DNA of 64,000 bases from the NCBI RefSeq assembly GCF_000313915.1, contig NZ_AMYT01000008.1, positions 42,088-106,087 on the forward strand, in the 5' to 3' direction. Below, piece by piece: positions 1 to 7,734 of the stretch. This DNA is from Catellicoccus marimammalium M35/04/3. GTDB taxonomy: Bacteria > Bacillota > Bacilli > Lactobacillales > Catellicoccaceae. The number at the start of each line of letters is the position of its first letter. The stretch's first letter is position 1. A program made the translations under genes and the position numbers. The notes under the pieces were generated by a model. The model was not told where the DNA came from. It did not search any database and worked only from the letters and a program-made list of their open reading frames with translations.

Positions 1-56
1 CTCTATGTATTGGTGGCGGAATGGGTATGGCCCTTGAGGTTGTGAGAGACAAATGA
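1..56 (+). CDS. C-terminal end of acetyl-CoA acetyltransferase (thiolase), partial
   Basis: Reading from base 3, the window begins with codons for LCIGGGMGMALEVVRDK and a TGA at 54-56. The Cys-Ile-Gly-Gly-Gly-x-Gly block is the conserved C-terminal thiolase motif containing the second catalytic cysteine. The rest of the gene lies left of the window. In the mevalonate pathway this enzyme condenses two acetyl-CoA to acetoacetyl-CoA. Its stop codon overlaps the ATG of the HMG-CoA reductase gene (ATGA, 53-56), so the two are almost certainly co-transcribed and translationally coupled. In enterococci the same two domains form one protein, MvaE. Confidence 0.8.
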   Translation, partial: LCIGGGMGMALEVVRDK

Positions 57-1324
57 ATGAATTAGACACGCACAAATTTTATGAATGTTCTATTGAAGAA
101 CGAAAAGAACGTTTATTAGAAGCAGGATATACTAACAATACATTAAACATTTTGATGTCTCAATATTTACTGAGCCCTGAAATTGGAGATCATTTAGTGG
201 AAAATTATATTGGTAATTTTGATATTCCTATGGGTCTTGGTTTAAATTTTGTCATCAATAAAAAAGATTATGTTATTCCTATGGCTACAGAAGAGCCTTC
301 AGTTATTGCTGCCGCAAGTAATGCTGCGAAAATGGCTAAAAAAGGCGGCGGTTTTCATACAAAAATGGAACACAAATATGCTACAGGTGAAGTTGTATTA
401 ACCAATATTCCTGATTTAGCTACCGCCATCCAAACATTAGAATCCCACCGAGAAGAAATCATTGAAGAAACCAATCAATATCACCCTTCTATTGTCGAGC
501 GTGGAGGTGGGGTAAAAAATATTCAAGTCTTAACTAAAAATTCTTCTAGTCATGAATTTTTAACAGTTCTCTTCTTTATCGATACAAAAGAAGCCATGGG
601 AGCTAATATTGTAAATACGATGATGGAAGGAATTGCTCCGACACTGGAAAAATGGACCGGTGGTGAAAAATTACTTGCCATTTTAAGTAATTTACCAACC
701 GAAGCAGTAGCGAGTGCTTCTACTTGTATTCCCTACTCTGCTCTTGGAAAAACAGAAGAAGAAGGAAAAGAATTAGCTGAACGTATTGTGCTGGCAACAG
801 AATATGCCAACACTGATCCTTATCGAGCTGTGACTCATAATAAAGGAATTATGAATGGTGTGCATGCTGTGGCTTTAGCTACAGGAAATGATACTCGTGC
901 TGTGGAATCTGCTGTGCATGCTTATGCCGTTCGCTCAGGACATTATCAAACATTATCCTATTGGCATCTATCTGATGAGGGATTATGTGGAGAAATCTCA
1001 CTTCCTCTAGCATTAGGTACAGTAGGTGGAGCAATTCGTGTTTTACCAAAAGCAAAAGCGAATTTATCGTTACTTAACCATCCATCCAGTCGAAAATTAG
1101 CTCAAATTATGGCAGCTGTAGGACTAGCACAAAACTTAGCCGCCTTAAAAGCTTTGGTTAGCGAAGGAATTCAACGAGGACATATGAGTCTTCACGCCAA
1201 TAGTTTAGCAATCCATGCAGGAGCGATTGGCTCTGAAATTGAAAAAGTGGCGACTTATCTTAAAGAAAATCAATGTCTAAATTCAACAGCAGCGAAAGAA
1301 TATTTAAATAAAATACGTAAATAA
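53..1324 (+). CDS. mvaA: Class II hydroxymethylglutaryl-CoA reductase
   Basis: Converts HMG-CoA to mevalonate, the committed step toward isopentenyl diphosphate, in the cytosol. The 423-residue protein carries the expected catalytic set: a Glu in ATEEPSV (about 80-81), Lys264 in HNKGIMNG, Asp280 in ATGND and His381 in SLHANS, spaced as in class II (bacterial) reductases. GTVGGA near 322-327 is also typical. The start ATG overlaps the thiolase stop by 4 bases. The sequence closely resembles the reductase half of enterococcal MvaE, but here it is a separate polypeptide; the break sits in the linker between domains. A terminator follows directly. Confidence 0.93.
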   Translation: MNELDTHKFYECSIEERKERLLEAGYTNNTLNILMSQYLLSPEIGDHLVENYIGNFDIPMGLGLNFVINKKDYVIPMATEEPSVIAAASNAAKMAKKGGGFHTKMEHKYATGEVVLTNIPDLATAIQTLESHREEIIEETNQYHPSIVERGGGVKNIQVLTKNSSSHEFLTVLFFIDTKEAMGANIVNTMMEGIAPTLEKWTGGEKLLAILSNLPTEAVASASTCIPYSALGKTEEEGKELAERIVLATEYANTDPYRAVTHNKGIMNGVHAVALATGNDTRAVESAVHAYAVRSGHYQTLSYWHLSDEGLCGEISLPLALGTVGGAIRVLPKAKANLSLLNHPSSRKLAQIMAAVGLAQNLAALKALVSEGIQRGHMSLHANSLAIHAGAIGSEIEKVATYLKENQCLNSTAAKEYLNKIRK

Positions 1325-1377
1325 AAAAACATCCACATCTAAGGATCAAATGATTCTTATGATTGTGGATGTTTTTT
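1324..1377. terminator. Bidirectional intrinsic terminator
   Basis: AAAAAACATCCACA (1324-1337) pairs with TGTGGATGTTTTTT (1364-1377), with A-runs and T-runs on both flanks. It lies between the convergent HMG-CoA reductase and lipid kinase genes and can serve both. Confidence 0.8.
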
Positions 1378-2278
1378 ATTTTTTACGAGGAACATATACT
1401 TCTAAATGTTGAGGTAAAACCGAAATATCTAACGGTAATGGATCATCGCGATCGCCATCAACATTCGCTGAAAATGGGCTTATTTCTTCATTTTCTAGCG
1501 CAATATGTAAATGTTCAAACTCACGGTAATAGATTTTTTCATTATTGATTAAATCACCACTTAACACGGTTGGCGCCACCATTAACGTATCAAATAAATT
1601 ATCGGCAAGTAAAGCAATAAAATGTAATTTTCCATCATCAACTTCTGCTGGGTCAATCATATGTTTAAAGCCACCAATGGAACTTGTTAGCCCAATCATA
1701 ATTAAACTTGTGGTTAGGTTTATCTCTTCTCCGTCCATGTTTAATAAAAATTCATGTTGTTCATTTTCTTTCAGTGCTTTTACGCCTGCTAAACTATACG
1801 CTAATTTTCCCAATTTTGTTTTTTGTTCTGATTTTACGTTGTTTAATTCTTCTGGAATGTCTCCTAAAGCAACAACATTCATAAAATAATGATCATTAAT
1901 TTTTCCAATATCTAATGGTTTCAAAACTGCATCTTCAATATCCATAATAGCTTGTCTTGGATGCAAAGAAATTCCTAAGGCACGAGCCAAATCATTTACT
2001 GTACCTAATGGGAAAAAACCAAACTTTGGTCGATACGGCTGTTCCGCTAATCCACTAATTCCTTCATTAACGGTGCCATCTCCTCCCATGACAAAAAAAG
2101 CATCATAGTAATTCTCACAAGCTTCTCTTGCAAAACGAGTTGCATCATAAGGACCGGTTGTTTCACGTAATTCTACTGTCCCAAATTTTGCTCGTAAGGT
2201 AGCCAGTGCTAAATGTTTGTAATAAGAGGCTCTTTCTCCACCTGAAGAAGGATTAATGACTAACATTGCTTTGGTCAT
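1376..2278 (-). CDS. Diacylglycerol kinase family lipid kinase (DgkB/YegS type)
   Basis: Phosphorylates diacylglycerol or a similar lipid with ATP; in Gram-positives the DgkB branch recycles diacylglycerol left by lipoteichoic acid synthesis, which fits the ltaS gene in this window. The N-terminus has INPSSGG, and GGDGTVNE is the nucleotide-binding motif of this family; FGFFPLGTVNDLARALG follows as expected. The start is placed at the ATG at 2276-2278 because GGGAGGA lies just upstream (about 2286-2292), giving 300 residues, the usual family length; the open frame extends further upstream without a better site. The gene is alone between two terminators. Substrate is inferred from family. Confidence 0.85.
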   Translation of the reverse strand: MTKAMLVINPSSGGERASYYKHLALATLRAKFGTVELRETTGPYDATRFAREACENYYDAFFVMGGDGTVNEGISGLAEQPYRPKFGFFPLGTVNDLARALGISLHPRQAIMDIEDAVLKPLDIGKINDHYFMNVVALGDIPEELNNVKSEQKTKLGKLAYSLAGVKALKENEQHEFLLNMDGEEINLTTSLIMIGLTSSIGGFKHMIDPAEVDDGKLHFIALLADNLFDTLMVAPTVLSGDLINNEKIYYREFEHLHIALENEEISPFSANVDGDRDDPLPLDISVLPQHLEVYVPRKK

Positions 2279-2397
2279 GCTCTGTTCCTCCCAAGTTTTC
2301 ATTTCATTATATAATCTATCACAATCGTTCGGCTTTTTCCATATTTTGCCGATGAAAGTTCCATCTTTTTTTAAGTTTATTTTATAATCACACAGAA

Positions 2398-2430
2398 AGA
2401 AAAAAGAGCTAGAGAAAATCCCTAGCTCTT
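2398..2430 (-). terminator. Intrinsic terminator of the choloylglycine hydrolase gene
   Basis: Stem AAGAGCTAG (2404-2412) with CTAGCTCTT (2422-2430); the minus strand then reads a T-rich tract. The stretch 2279-2397 holds no gene and presumably the lipid kinase promoter. Confidence 0.7.
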
Positions 2431-2444
2431 CTTCTACTCGTTGC

Positions 2445-3407
2445 TTATTTTTCGAAAGTAACGATTTCTGTACCTTTACGGTTTTCATCTGTAATAGAAG
2501 CATGTTTGATTTCAGCTTCGTTCCAAATGTGGTAGTAATAAGTTTGAGTTGCTTGTGAGTAGCAAGAAGTGTAGATTGTAAATTCGATTGCACCATGTTC
2601 GTTGATAACACTTCCGTAAGGCATAGCTACGTCCATTAATGTGTTGAACATACGAGCAACGTTTGCTTCTTCTCCTTCTTGAGTTGGGTAGTTAGCATTT
2701 AAGAATGCTGTTTTCACGAAGCGTGATTGAGTTGAACTATCCCCTGGTAATCCTAATTGACCTGTACCAATACCTTGGAATTGTAATTCTTGACGGTTCC
2801 AAGTTGTGTTTGAACGGTCATTTGCACTTAAACCAATGTAGTTGTTTAAGTTTTGGATGTGCCATGGGAATTCTGGATTGTTTGTTAATACGTCTACATT
2901 GTTTTCGTAAACCATTAAACCTTTTTCTTTTGTTTGTTCCACAACGATTGTTTCATTTGCGTCTGAAATGATCCAGTGTAATGGAGATAAAGGCATACCT
3001 GGTGCAAAGTCTGTACCGATTAAGTATGTATCTTTTAATGCTTCACGTAATTCAGCAACAGATTCAAATTCATCTAATGCCCATACCATGAATTCATATG
3101 GAGTTACATTATATTTTTTAGTTTGGTCACCTTCTGGAGCGAAGTAAGCGTTGCGTGGGAAGTTTAATCCTGCAATACCCATTCCGCGTGCGCTACAAGC
3201 TTCGAAGAATAATGGGTATCCACCTGCGTTTACACCCATACCAATAATCGCTGTTGATAATTTTTTAGCTGGCATATGACGATATTGCATTTCATATCCT
3301 TCAGGAGCTAAAATTGGTTGTTCTCCGTAGTTATTTTCATCAAGGTCTAAATTACGACCAAAATATAGATTATTTGCTGTATCAGTAAATCTTAAACCTG
3401 TACACAT
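2445..3407 (-). CDS. Choloylglycine hydrolase family protein (bile salt hydrolase or penicillin V acylase)
   Basis: Ntn-hydrolase that cleaves the amide bond of conjugated bile salts or related amides. After removal of Met1 the protein exposes Cys2, the nucleophile (MCTGLRF). Further residues of the active site are at the expected positions: Arg18 and Asp21 (FGRNLD), Asn82 (AGLNFP), Asn176 (LTNNP) and an Arg near 230 (SRFVKT). Length of 320 residues is normal. No signal peptide is present, so it is cytoplasmic. GAAGGA precedes the ATG. The MCTGLRF type of N-terminus is common in bile salt hydrolases of gut lactobacilli, so bile salt hydrolysis is more likely than penicillin V acylase, but substrate cannot be fixed by eye. 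Confidence 0.88.
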   Translation of the reverse strand: MCTGLRFTDTANNLYFGRNLDLDENNYGEQPILAPEGYEMQYRHMPAKKLSTAIIGMGVNAGGYPLFFEACSARGMGIAGLNFPRNAYFAPEGDQTKKYNVTPYEFMVWALDEFESVAELREALKDTYLIGTDFAPGMPLSPLHWIISDANETIVVEQTKEKGLMVYENNVDVLTNNPEFPWHIQNLNNYIGLSANDRSNTTWNRQELQFQGIGTGQLGLPGDSSTQSRFVKTAFLNANYPTQEGEEANVARMFNTLMDVAMPYGSVINEHGAIEFTIYTSCYSQATQTYYYHIWNEAEIKHASITDENRKGTEIVTFEK

Positions 3408-3554
3408 AAAAAATCCTTCTTTCTATTCCTCTTTTAACCACTTCGGTCAATTTTTATTTTAATATGAATAATTCACAAAAGGCAAGCAACTCACCTTTGT
3501 TTCTTCCATATTTTTTCTTCTCAATTCACTATTCCGATATGAAAAATATGAGAA

Positions 3555-4610
3555 TTATTGTTTTTTCATTGCTTTTGAACGTAATTGTCCACAAGCTGCA
3601 TCAATATCTGTTCCGTGTTCTTGACGAATGACACAGTTAATTCCATTTTTCTTCAAAATGTCGTAAAATGCTAAAATATCATCTAATTCACTACGTTGAT
3701 AATCCACATGTTCGTTCACTGGATTATAAGGAATTAAGTTTACATAGCATAATTTCTTGTGATCTTTTAATAGCTCTACTAACTCTTTTGCATGTTCTTT
3801 TTGGTCATTCACATTATGAATCATAATATATTCAAAAGTTACACGGCGGTTTGTTTCATCCATATAATCAAATAAAGCATCCATCACATCTTCTAATTTG
3901 AACGCACGGTTAATCTTCATAATCTTAGTACGGATTTCGTCATTTGGCGCATGTAAAGAAAGAGCTAGGTTTACTTGTAATCCTTCTTTTGTAAATTGAC
4001 GAATTTTTGGTACGATTCCACAAGTAGAAACGGTAATGTGACGAGCACCAATAGCTAATCCTTTATCATCATTCACTACGCGTAAAAATGTCATTACATT
4101 ATCGTAGTTATCAAAAGGTTCACCAATTCCCATGACTACAATATGGCTGACACGTTCATCATTGCCTTGTGCATCTAGATAACGTTGTACTTGCATCACT
4201 TGAGAAACAATTTCTCCAGCGGTTAAGTCACGTTGTTTTTTACGTAACCCACTCGCACAGAAAGAACATCCCATGTTACAACCAACTTGTGTAGTTACAC
4301 AAACAGATAGACCATATTTATGACGCATTAATACGGTTTCAATTAATTGATGGTCACTTAATTCAAATAAATATTTGATTGTTCCATCGCTTGATTTTTG
4401 GATAATACTTTCTTTTAACGGATTGATTACAAAGTTTTCTTCTAACATCGCAATGACAGGTGCTTTTAAGTTTGTCATTTCCGCAAAAGAGTTCACACGT
4501 TTACGATATAACCAATCCCAAACTTGTGTTGCTCTAAATTTCTTTTCTCCATGTTCAATAAACCATGCTTCCATTTCTGGGCGTGTTAATCCATAGATTG
4601 ATGGTTTCAA
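3555..4610 (-). CDS. rlmN: 23S rRNA (adenine-2503-C2)-methyltransferase
   Basis: Radical SAM enzyme that methylates A2503 of 23S rRNA and A37 of some tRNAs. The radical SAM motif CNMGCSFC (CxxxCxxC) is present near residue 120, with the [10 protein letters not shown] and [10 protein letters not shown] blocks of RlmN and a second conserved Cys toward the end (AACGQLR). The start is uncertain: a GTG at 4617-4619 opens the frame but abuts the AGGA; the TTG at 4608-4610 has AGGAG eight bases upstream and gives the family-like N-terminus [10 protein letters not shown], so I prefer TTG. The upstream small gene ends two to eleven bases before the start, indicating coupling. Confidence 0.92.
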   Translation of the reverse strand: MKPSIYGLTRPEMEAWFIEHGEKKFRATQVWDWLYRKRVNSFAEMTNLKAPVIAMLEENFVINPLKESIIQKSSDGTIKYLFELSDHQLIETVLMRHKYGLSVCVTTQVGCNMGCSFCASGLRKKQRDLTAGEIVSQVMQVQRYLDAQGNDERVSHIVVMGIGEPFDNYDNVMTFLRVVNDDKGLAIGARHITVSTCGIVPKIRQFTKEGLQVNLALSLHAPNDEIRTKIMKINRAFKLEDVMDALFDYMDETNRRVTFEYIMIHNVNDQKEHAKELVELLKDHKKLCYVNLIPYNPVNEHVDYQRSELDDILAFYDILKKNGINCVIRQEHGTDIDAACGQLRSKAMKKQ

Positions 4611-4621
4611 ATCATCCACTC

Positions 4622-4963
4622 CTATTCTTTGACTAGCTCTGCTCCAGCTAGATAATTTTTATTTTTATTTACATATTTACGGCAGTTTGCCTCAAAAATT
4701 GATTTTTTCAAAATGGGATCTACATAAAAGATAATTTTTTCTTCTCCTTTTTCAGCAAAAGCAACACGATAGTCTTTCTTCTTCACGTGTACACGTAATT
4801 CTTGAATTGGGTATGGTTCTTTTGCTAGTAAACGAACGGGTTTAATACGATAATAATCATTTTCGATAAATGATGGAATTCGTTTTAATAATTCACTCGC
4901 TAGTGCTTTTTTGTCTTCTCCATCAAACATTGTTGCTACATCCTTTGTCCATAATACTTGCAT
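4622..4963 (-). CDS. Uncharacterised small protein upstream of rlmN
   Basis: About 113 residues, no signal peptide or membrane segment, mixed charge. I do not recognise a named family. The middle ([20 protein letters not shown]) followed by IIFYVDP has a rhythm reminiscent of RelE/HigB-type toxins of the Gp49-like group, but no antitoxin gene is adjacent and the resemblance may be chance. The start is put at the second of two close ATGs (4961-4963), because AAGAGG lies six bases upstream of it and directly abuts the first. It is the first gene of a two-gene operon with rlmN. Confidence 0.6.
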   Translation of the reverse strand: MQVLWTKDVATMFDGEDKKALASELLKRIPSFIENDYYRIKPVRLLAKEPYPIQELRVHVKKKDYRVAFAEKGEEKIIFYVDPILKKSIFEANCRKYVNKNKNYLAGAELVKE

Positions 4964-5040
4964 GGTCATCCTCTTTTCTATTATCTTTAGTTCAGACCTA
5001 GTATACTATGAATAGAAACAAGGTTCGAAAGGAGAAGCTT

Positions 5041-5313
5041 ATGAAATTAATTTCTTATCAACAAGTCCCTTCCTTTTTACAAAAACAAAGTAAAAATAAA
5101 ATGCAATGTGAAATGATTGTCGCTAGCTTTAAAAGAGACCGTAAAATTCAAATTCATAAAGACAATGAGACCTATACCCTACTTACAGATGGATACGAGC
5201 ATGAAGCTTATCCCGAATTAAGTGAAAAAGAAATGTATAAACTATTGAAGAAAAAAATGAAATTGGAGTTCCCTCGTAGTCATAAATTATACGTGGATAT
5301 CCACGACGCATAA
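5041..5313 (+). CDS. Uncharacterised 90-residue basic protein
   Basis: Start chosen at 5041 because GGAGAAGCTT precedes this ATG; an upstream in-frame ATG at 5008 lacks a good site. The product is lysine-rich, soluble, with KMQCEMIVASFKRDRKIQI and a C-terminal helix of alternating Lys and Leu (KLLKKKMKLEF). I do not recognise the family. The gene is divergent from the rlmN operon, sharing a short intergenic stretch that contains the palindrome TAGTATACTA (about 4997-5007), a possible pair of back-to-back -10 elements. Its last 27 bases overlap the end of the convergent lipoyl-carrier gene. Confidence 0.6.
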   Translation: MKLISYQQVPSFLQKQSKNKMQCEMIVASFKRDRKIQIHKDNETYTLLTDGYEHEAYPELSEKEMYKLLKKKMKLEFPRSHKLYVDIHDA

Positions 5314-5541
5314 TTGTGGAGCTTGCGCTAAACGCACAATAGTTGCAGCACAAGGAGCAGGTAAATCAATAACGGTTTTATCTGCTTCCATTTCTGCAAT
5401 GACTTCCCCTTCCTCTACTTTTGCCCCTTCTTCAACAAAGAAAGAGAAAAATGGTTCTGAGCCATATTTTTCTTGCGCTTCTTTTGTTAATTGAAAATAC
5501 GTTGTGCCCTCTACTGTGGCTACTTCTACTAAATTAGTCAA
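5287..5541 (-). CDS. gcvH: GcvH-like lipoyl carrier protein (glycine cleavage H family, short form)
   Basis: The 84-residue product matches the core of the glycine cleavage H protein: GTTYFQLTKEAQEKYG corresponds to the H-protein strand before the domain, then VEEGAKVEEGEVIAEME, and DKTVIDLPAPC in which Lys is the predicted lipoylation site. No glycine decarboxylase genes are visible; in Firmicutes such H proteins also act as carriers for relay of lipoate to 2-oxoacid dehydrogenases. The start is a TTG (5539-5541) with AAGGAG ten bases upstream, overlapping the preceding Spx-like gene by eight bases; the same pairing (yusI-gcvH) occurs in Bacillus. The product is shorter than the usual 125 residues. 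Confidence 0.75.
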   Translation of the reverse strand: MTNLVEVATVEGTTYFQLTKEAQEKYGSEPFFSFFVEEGAKVEEGEVIAEMEADKTVIDLPAPCAATIVRLAQAPQLCVVDIHV

Positions 5542-5893
5542 GGTTCAACATCTCCTTATATTGATCTTCTTTAAAACCAAATGCGACACCATTTTCAGTA
5601 ACTAAAATTGGACGACGTAATAACATGCCATCTTGGGATAAAACTTCTGCACATTCTTCTAAACTCATCTCATCTAGTTTTTCTTTTAAACCAGAAGCAC
5701 GGTATTTTTGTCCGCTAGTATTGAAATAACGACGGATTGGGTAATCTTTACGTTCTAACCACGCAAGGATGGTTGCTTTATCTGGTGTATTTGTAATCAT
5801 ATCAATTGCTTCATAAGAAACATTATGTTCATCTAAAAATTTTTTTGCCTTACGACAAGTTGAGCACTTTGGATACCAATAAAATGTATTCAT
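5534..5893 (-). CDS. ArsC/Spx family protein (YusI-like)
   Basis: Thioredoxin-fold protein of the arsenate reductase/Spx family, 119 residues from the ATG at 5891-5893, which has GGAGGG upstream; an in-frame ATG 15 bases earlier lacks a site. The CSTC motif (CxxC) sits near residue 10 and RRPILVTENG near residue 95, the family signature region. The pairing with gcvH is as for Bacillus yusI. Whether it acts as a reductase or as an RNA polymerase-binding Spx paralogue cannot be judged from sequence; the lack of other arsenic genes argues against arsenate resistance. Confidence 0.82.
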   Translation of the reverse strand: MNTFYWYPKCSTCRKAKKFLDEHNVSYEAIDMITNTPDKATILAWLERKDYPIRRYFNTSGQKYRASGLKEKLDEMSLEECAEVLSQDGMLLRRPILVTENGVAFGFKEDQYKEMLNLD

Positions 5894-5921
5894 ATTCTTT
5901 CCCTCCATTTTTCCATTATAC

Positions 5922-5950
5922 CAAAAAAGAAGGTGAGAAAACTCACCTTC
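5922..5950 (-). terminator. Terminator at the end of the pilus operon
   Basis: Stem GAAGGTGAG (5929-5937) and CTCACCTTC (5942-5950) followed on the minus strand by TTTTTT. It sits directly after the backbone pilin gene. Confidence 0.8.
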
Positions 5951-5964
5951 CTAAATTATTTTAA

Positions 5965-7734
5965 TTATTTTGTAGCTTTTTTACGACCAAATAATACGTA
6001 AGTTGCTAAAGCCATTAAAGCTAAACCGATTGCTGCTAACATGAAGATACCACGTCCCCCTGTTTTTGGTAATAATCCGCCAGCTTTGTTGACTACAGTT
6101 GTTGAAACAGTACCTTTAGTAGCATCTGCAGAAAATTCATGACCTGTTTCTGTTCCAGTAACAGTTAAGTCTTCTAAAATTCCCTCGATATTAGTATAAT
6201 CACCTGGTTGAATTTCTTTGTATTTTGGAGAAATTGTAAATTTAATTGGTTTTTCTAATAAGTTATATCCTGCTGGAGCTTTAGTTTCTTTTAATTGATA
6301 TGAACCAGCATCTAACCCTTTAACAAAGATTTTACCATCTTTTGATGATACTACTTTTGAAACAGCATCATCATCTTTAGAAACAACATATGAACCATCT
6401 TTTTCTTGTTTAACTTTGATTTCTGTTCCATCATTTGTAGTTAATTGGAATTCAGCACCTGCTAATGCTTTTTGGTTATCATCTACTTTTGTTAAATCTA
6501 AGCCAAATGTGAAAGCATGAGTTGTACTATCCCAAGTATGGTTTACATTTTCTGGTTTGTATGGGTTATTTGAGTATAATACATTGGCTGTATTGGCATT
6601 TCCTTCTTTACCTAACACAGCATTGGCATTTAATTTTGCTTTATAAGTAATTACAATTGGTTTACCTGTATTTTTCTTGAAAACTTCATCATTTAAAACG
6701 CCATCTGCATCAGATAAAACATCTTTATCATTTGATGGTGTTGTATTTGTACATCCATCCTTATCTTTAGTACAGTCATCTGATTTTCCATTTGTAGAAT
6801 TAATACCAAATACTAAACGGAATTTATTATCTCCTGTTTTTACATAGTCAAAATCTTTATATTCTTTACCATCAATTTTAATATCAATACTATTTGGATC
6901 TAACGTTAATCCTTTACTCATTGTATCGCAAACTTCAAAGACATAACGTCCACCATGTTTACCATCTTTGTCGGCTTCAAATCCAGACATATCAGGAACT
7001 TTTGATACTAAGCGGAATGGTACATCATCACCGATTGCAAAATCCATTGCTTTCTTATCATTTTTTGGATCATCAGTTCCGTTCATTGTTTTTAATAGTG
7101 ATGGAACATCAGCTTTTAAATCTACTTTCGCATTTGTATCATGTCCATCGACTGTAACTAAGATATTGTATGATAATGAAACAGTATTTTCATCTGCTAC
7201 TTGGATTACACTGTAGTAACCATCTGGTAAATTAGAAATTGTATAAGTATTTCTTTCTGCATTTTTTGTACCTAATGGTTCAATACTATGATCATTTGCA
7301 TAGTCAAATACATGTTCTTGGAATTTTTTCAATCCTGCAGGATCTTTTTGTAAATTAGCCAAATATTTAGCAGCTTCTTCATCGGAACATTTTGTTTCTT
7401 CATTACCTTTAACTTCTTTGTTAAAGAATTTTTGCCATTTTGGAATAATTACGTATGCTTCTTCACGTGTATCATTTTCACCTTTAACGTAGTGAGCATC
7501 CATTAAACGATAAGCATTAAATGTTTCTTTATCCAATGGAATACCATTGTGAGATGTAATGGTAATGCTATCATGACCTGTTGTCGCTTTTAAGCTTTCT
7601 TGTAAAGCGCTATCTTGTTTTGATTCTGCTGCTGTTGCAGTTGCAACATTTGTAGTAGCTAATACTGTAGGTGCTACTAAACCTAATAACATTGCTGAAG
7701 CCACTGAGGCTTTCATCATTTTGTTGTTTTTCAT
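5965..7734 (-). CDS. LPXTG-anchored major pilin (backbone) with Cna-B domain
   Basis: Secreted and sortase-polymerised shaft subunit. It has a signal peptide (1-36), a middle domain of the fimbrial isopeptide-formation D2 type (about 210-400), a C-terminal Cna-B domain (about 415-500) with Lys in LDLTKVD and the E-box LKETKAPAGY, then LLPKTGG, a hydrophobic helix and a positive tail. The usual VYPK pilin motif is not obvious; the equivalent position between D1 and D2 reads LKADVPSLLKT. Four cysteines (KCSDEE, FEVCDT, DDCTKDKDGC) are unusual for a Gram-positive pilin. It is the last gene of the operon and overlaps the adhesin gene by four bases (ATGA). Confidence 0.9.
   Translation of the reverse strand: MKNNKMMKASVASAMLLGLVAPTVLATTNVATATAAESKQDSALQESLKATTGHDSITITSHNGIPLDKETFNAYRLMDAHYVKGENDTREEAYVIIPKWQKFFNKEVKGNEETKCSDEEAAKYLANLQKDPAGLKKFQEHVFDYANDHSIEPLGTKNAERNTYTISNLPDGYYSVIQVADENTVSLSYNILVTVDGHDTNAKVDLKADVPSLLKTMNGTDDPKNDKKAMDFAIGDDVPFRLVSKVPDMSGFEADKDGKHGGRYVFEVCDTMSKGLTLDPNSIDIKIDGKEYKDFDYVKTGDNKFRLVFGINSTNGKSDDCTKDKDGCTNTTPSNDKDVLSDADGVLNDEVFKKNTGKPIVITYKAKLNANAVLGKEGNANTANVLYSNNPYKPENVNHTWDSTTHAFTFGLDLTKVDDNQKALAGAEFQLTTNDGTEIKVKQEKDGSYVVSKDDDAVSKVVSSKDGKIFVKGLDAGSYQLKETKAPAGYNLLEKPIKFTISPKYKEIQPGDYTNIEGILEDLTVTGTETGHEFSADATKGTVSTTVVNKAGGLLPKTGGRGIFMLAAIGLALMALATYVLFGRKKATK

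Noticed and set aside
1545..1889. 114-codon plus-strand open frame opposite the lipid kinase
   Set aside because: Lies wholly within a well-supported gene, lacks RBS and resembles no protein.
4622..4963. Type II toxin-antitoxin module
   Set aside because: The small protein has a faint RelE/HigB-like pattern but its operon partner is rlmN, and no antitoxin-like gene is present.
5534..5893. Arsenate resistance reductase
   Set aside because: No arsenic efflux or regulator genes nearby; the yusI-gcvH pairing argues for a housekeeping role.
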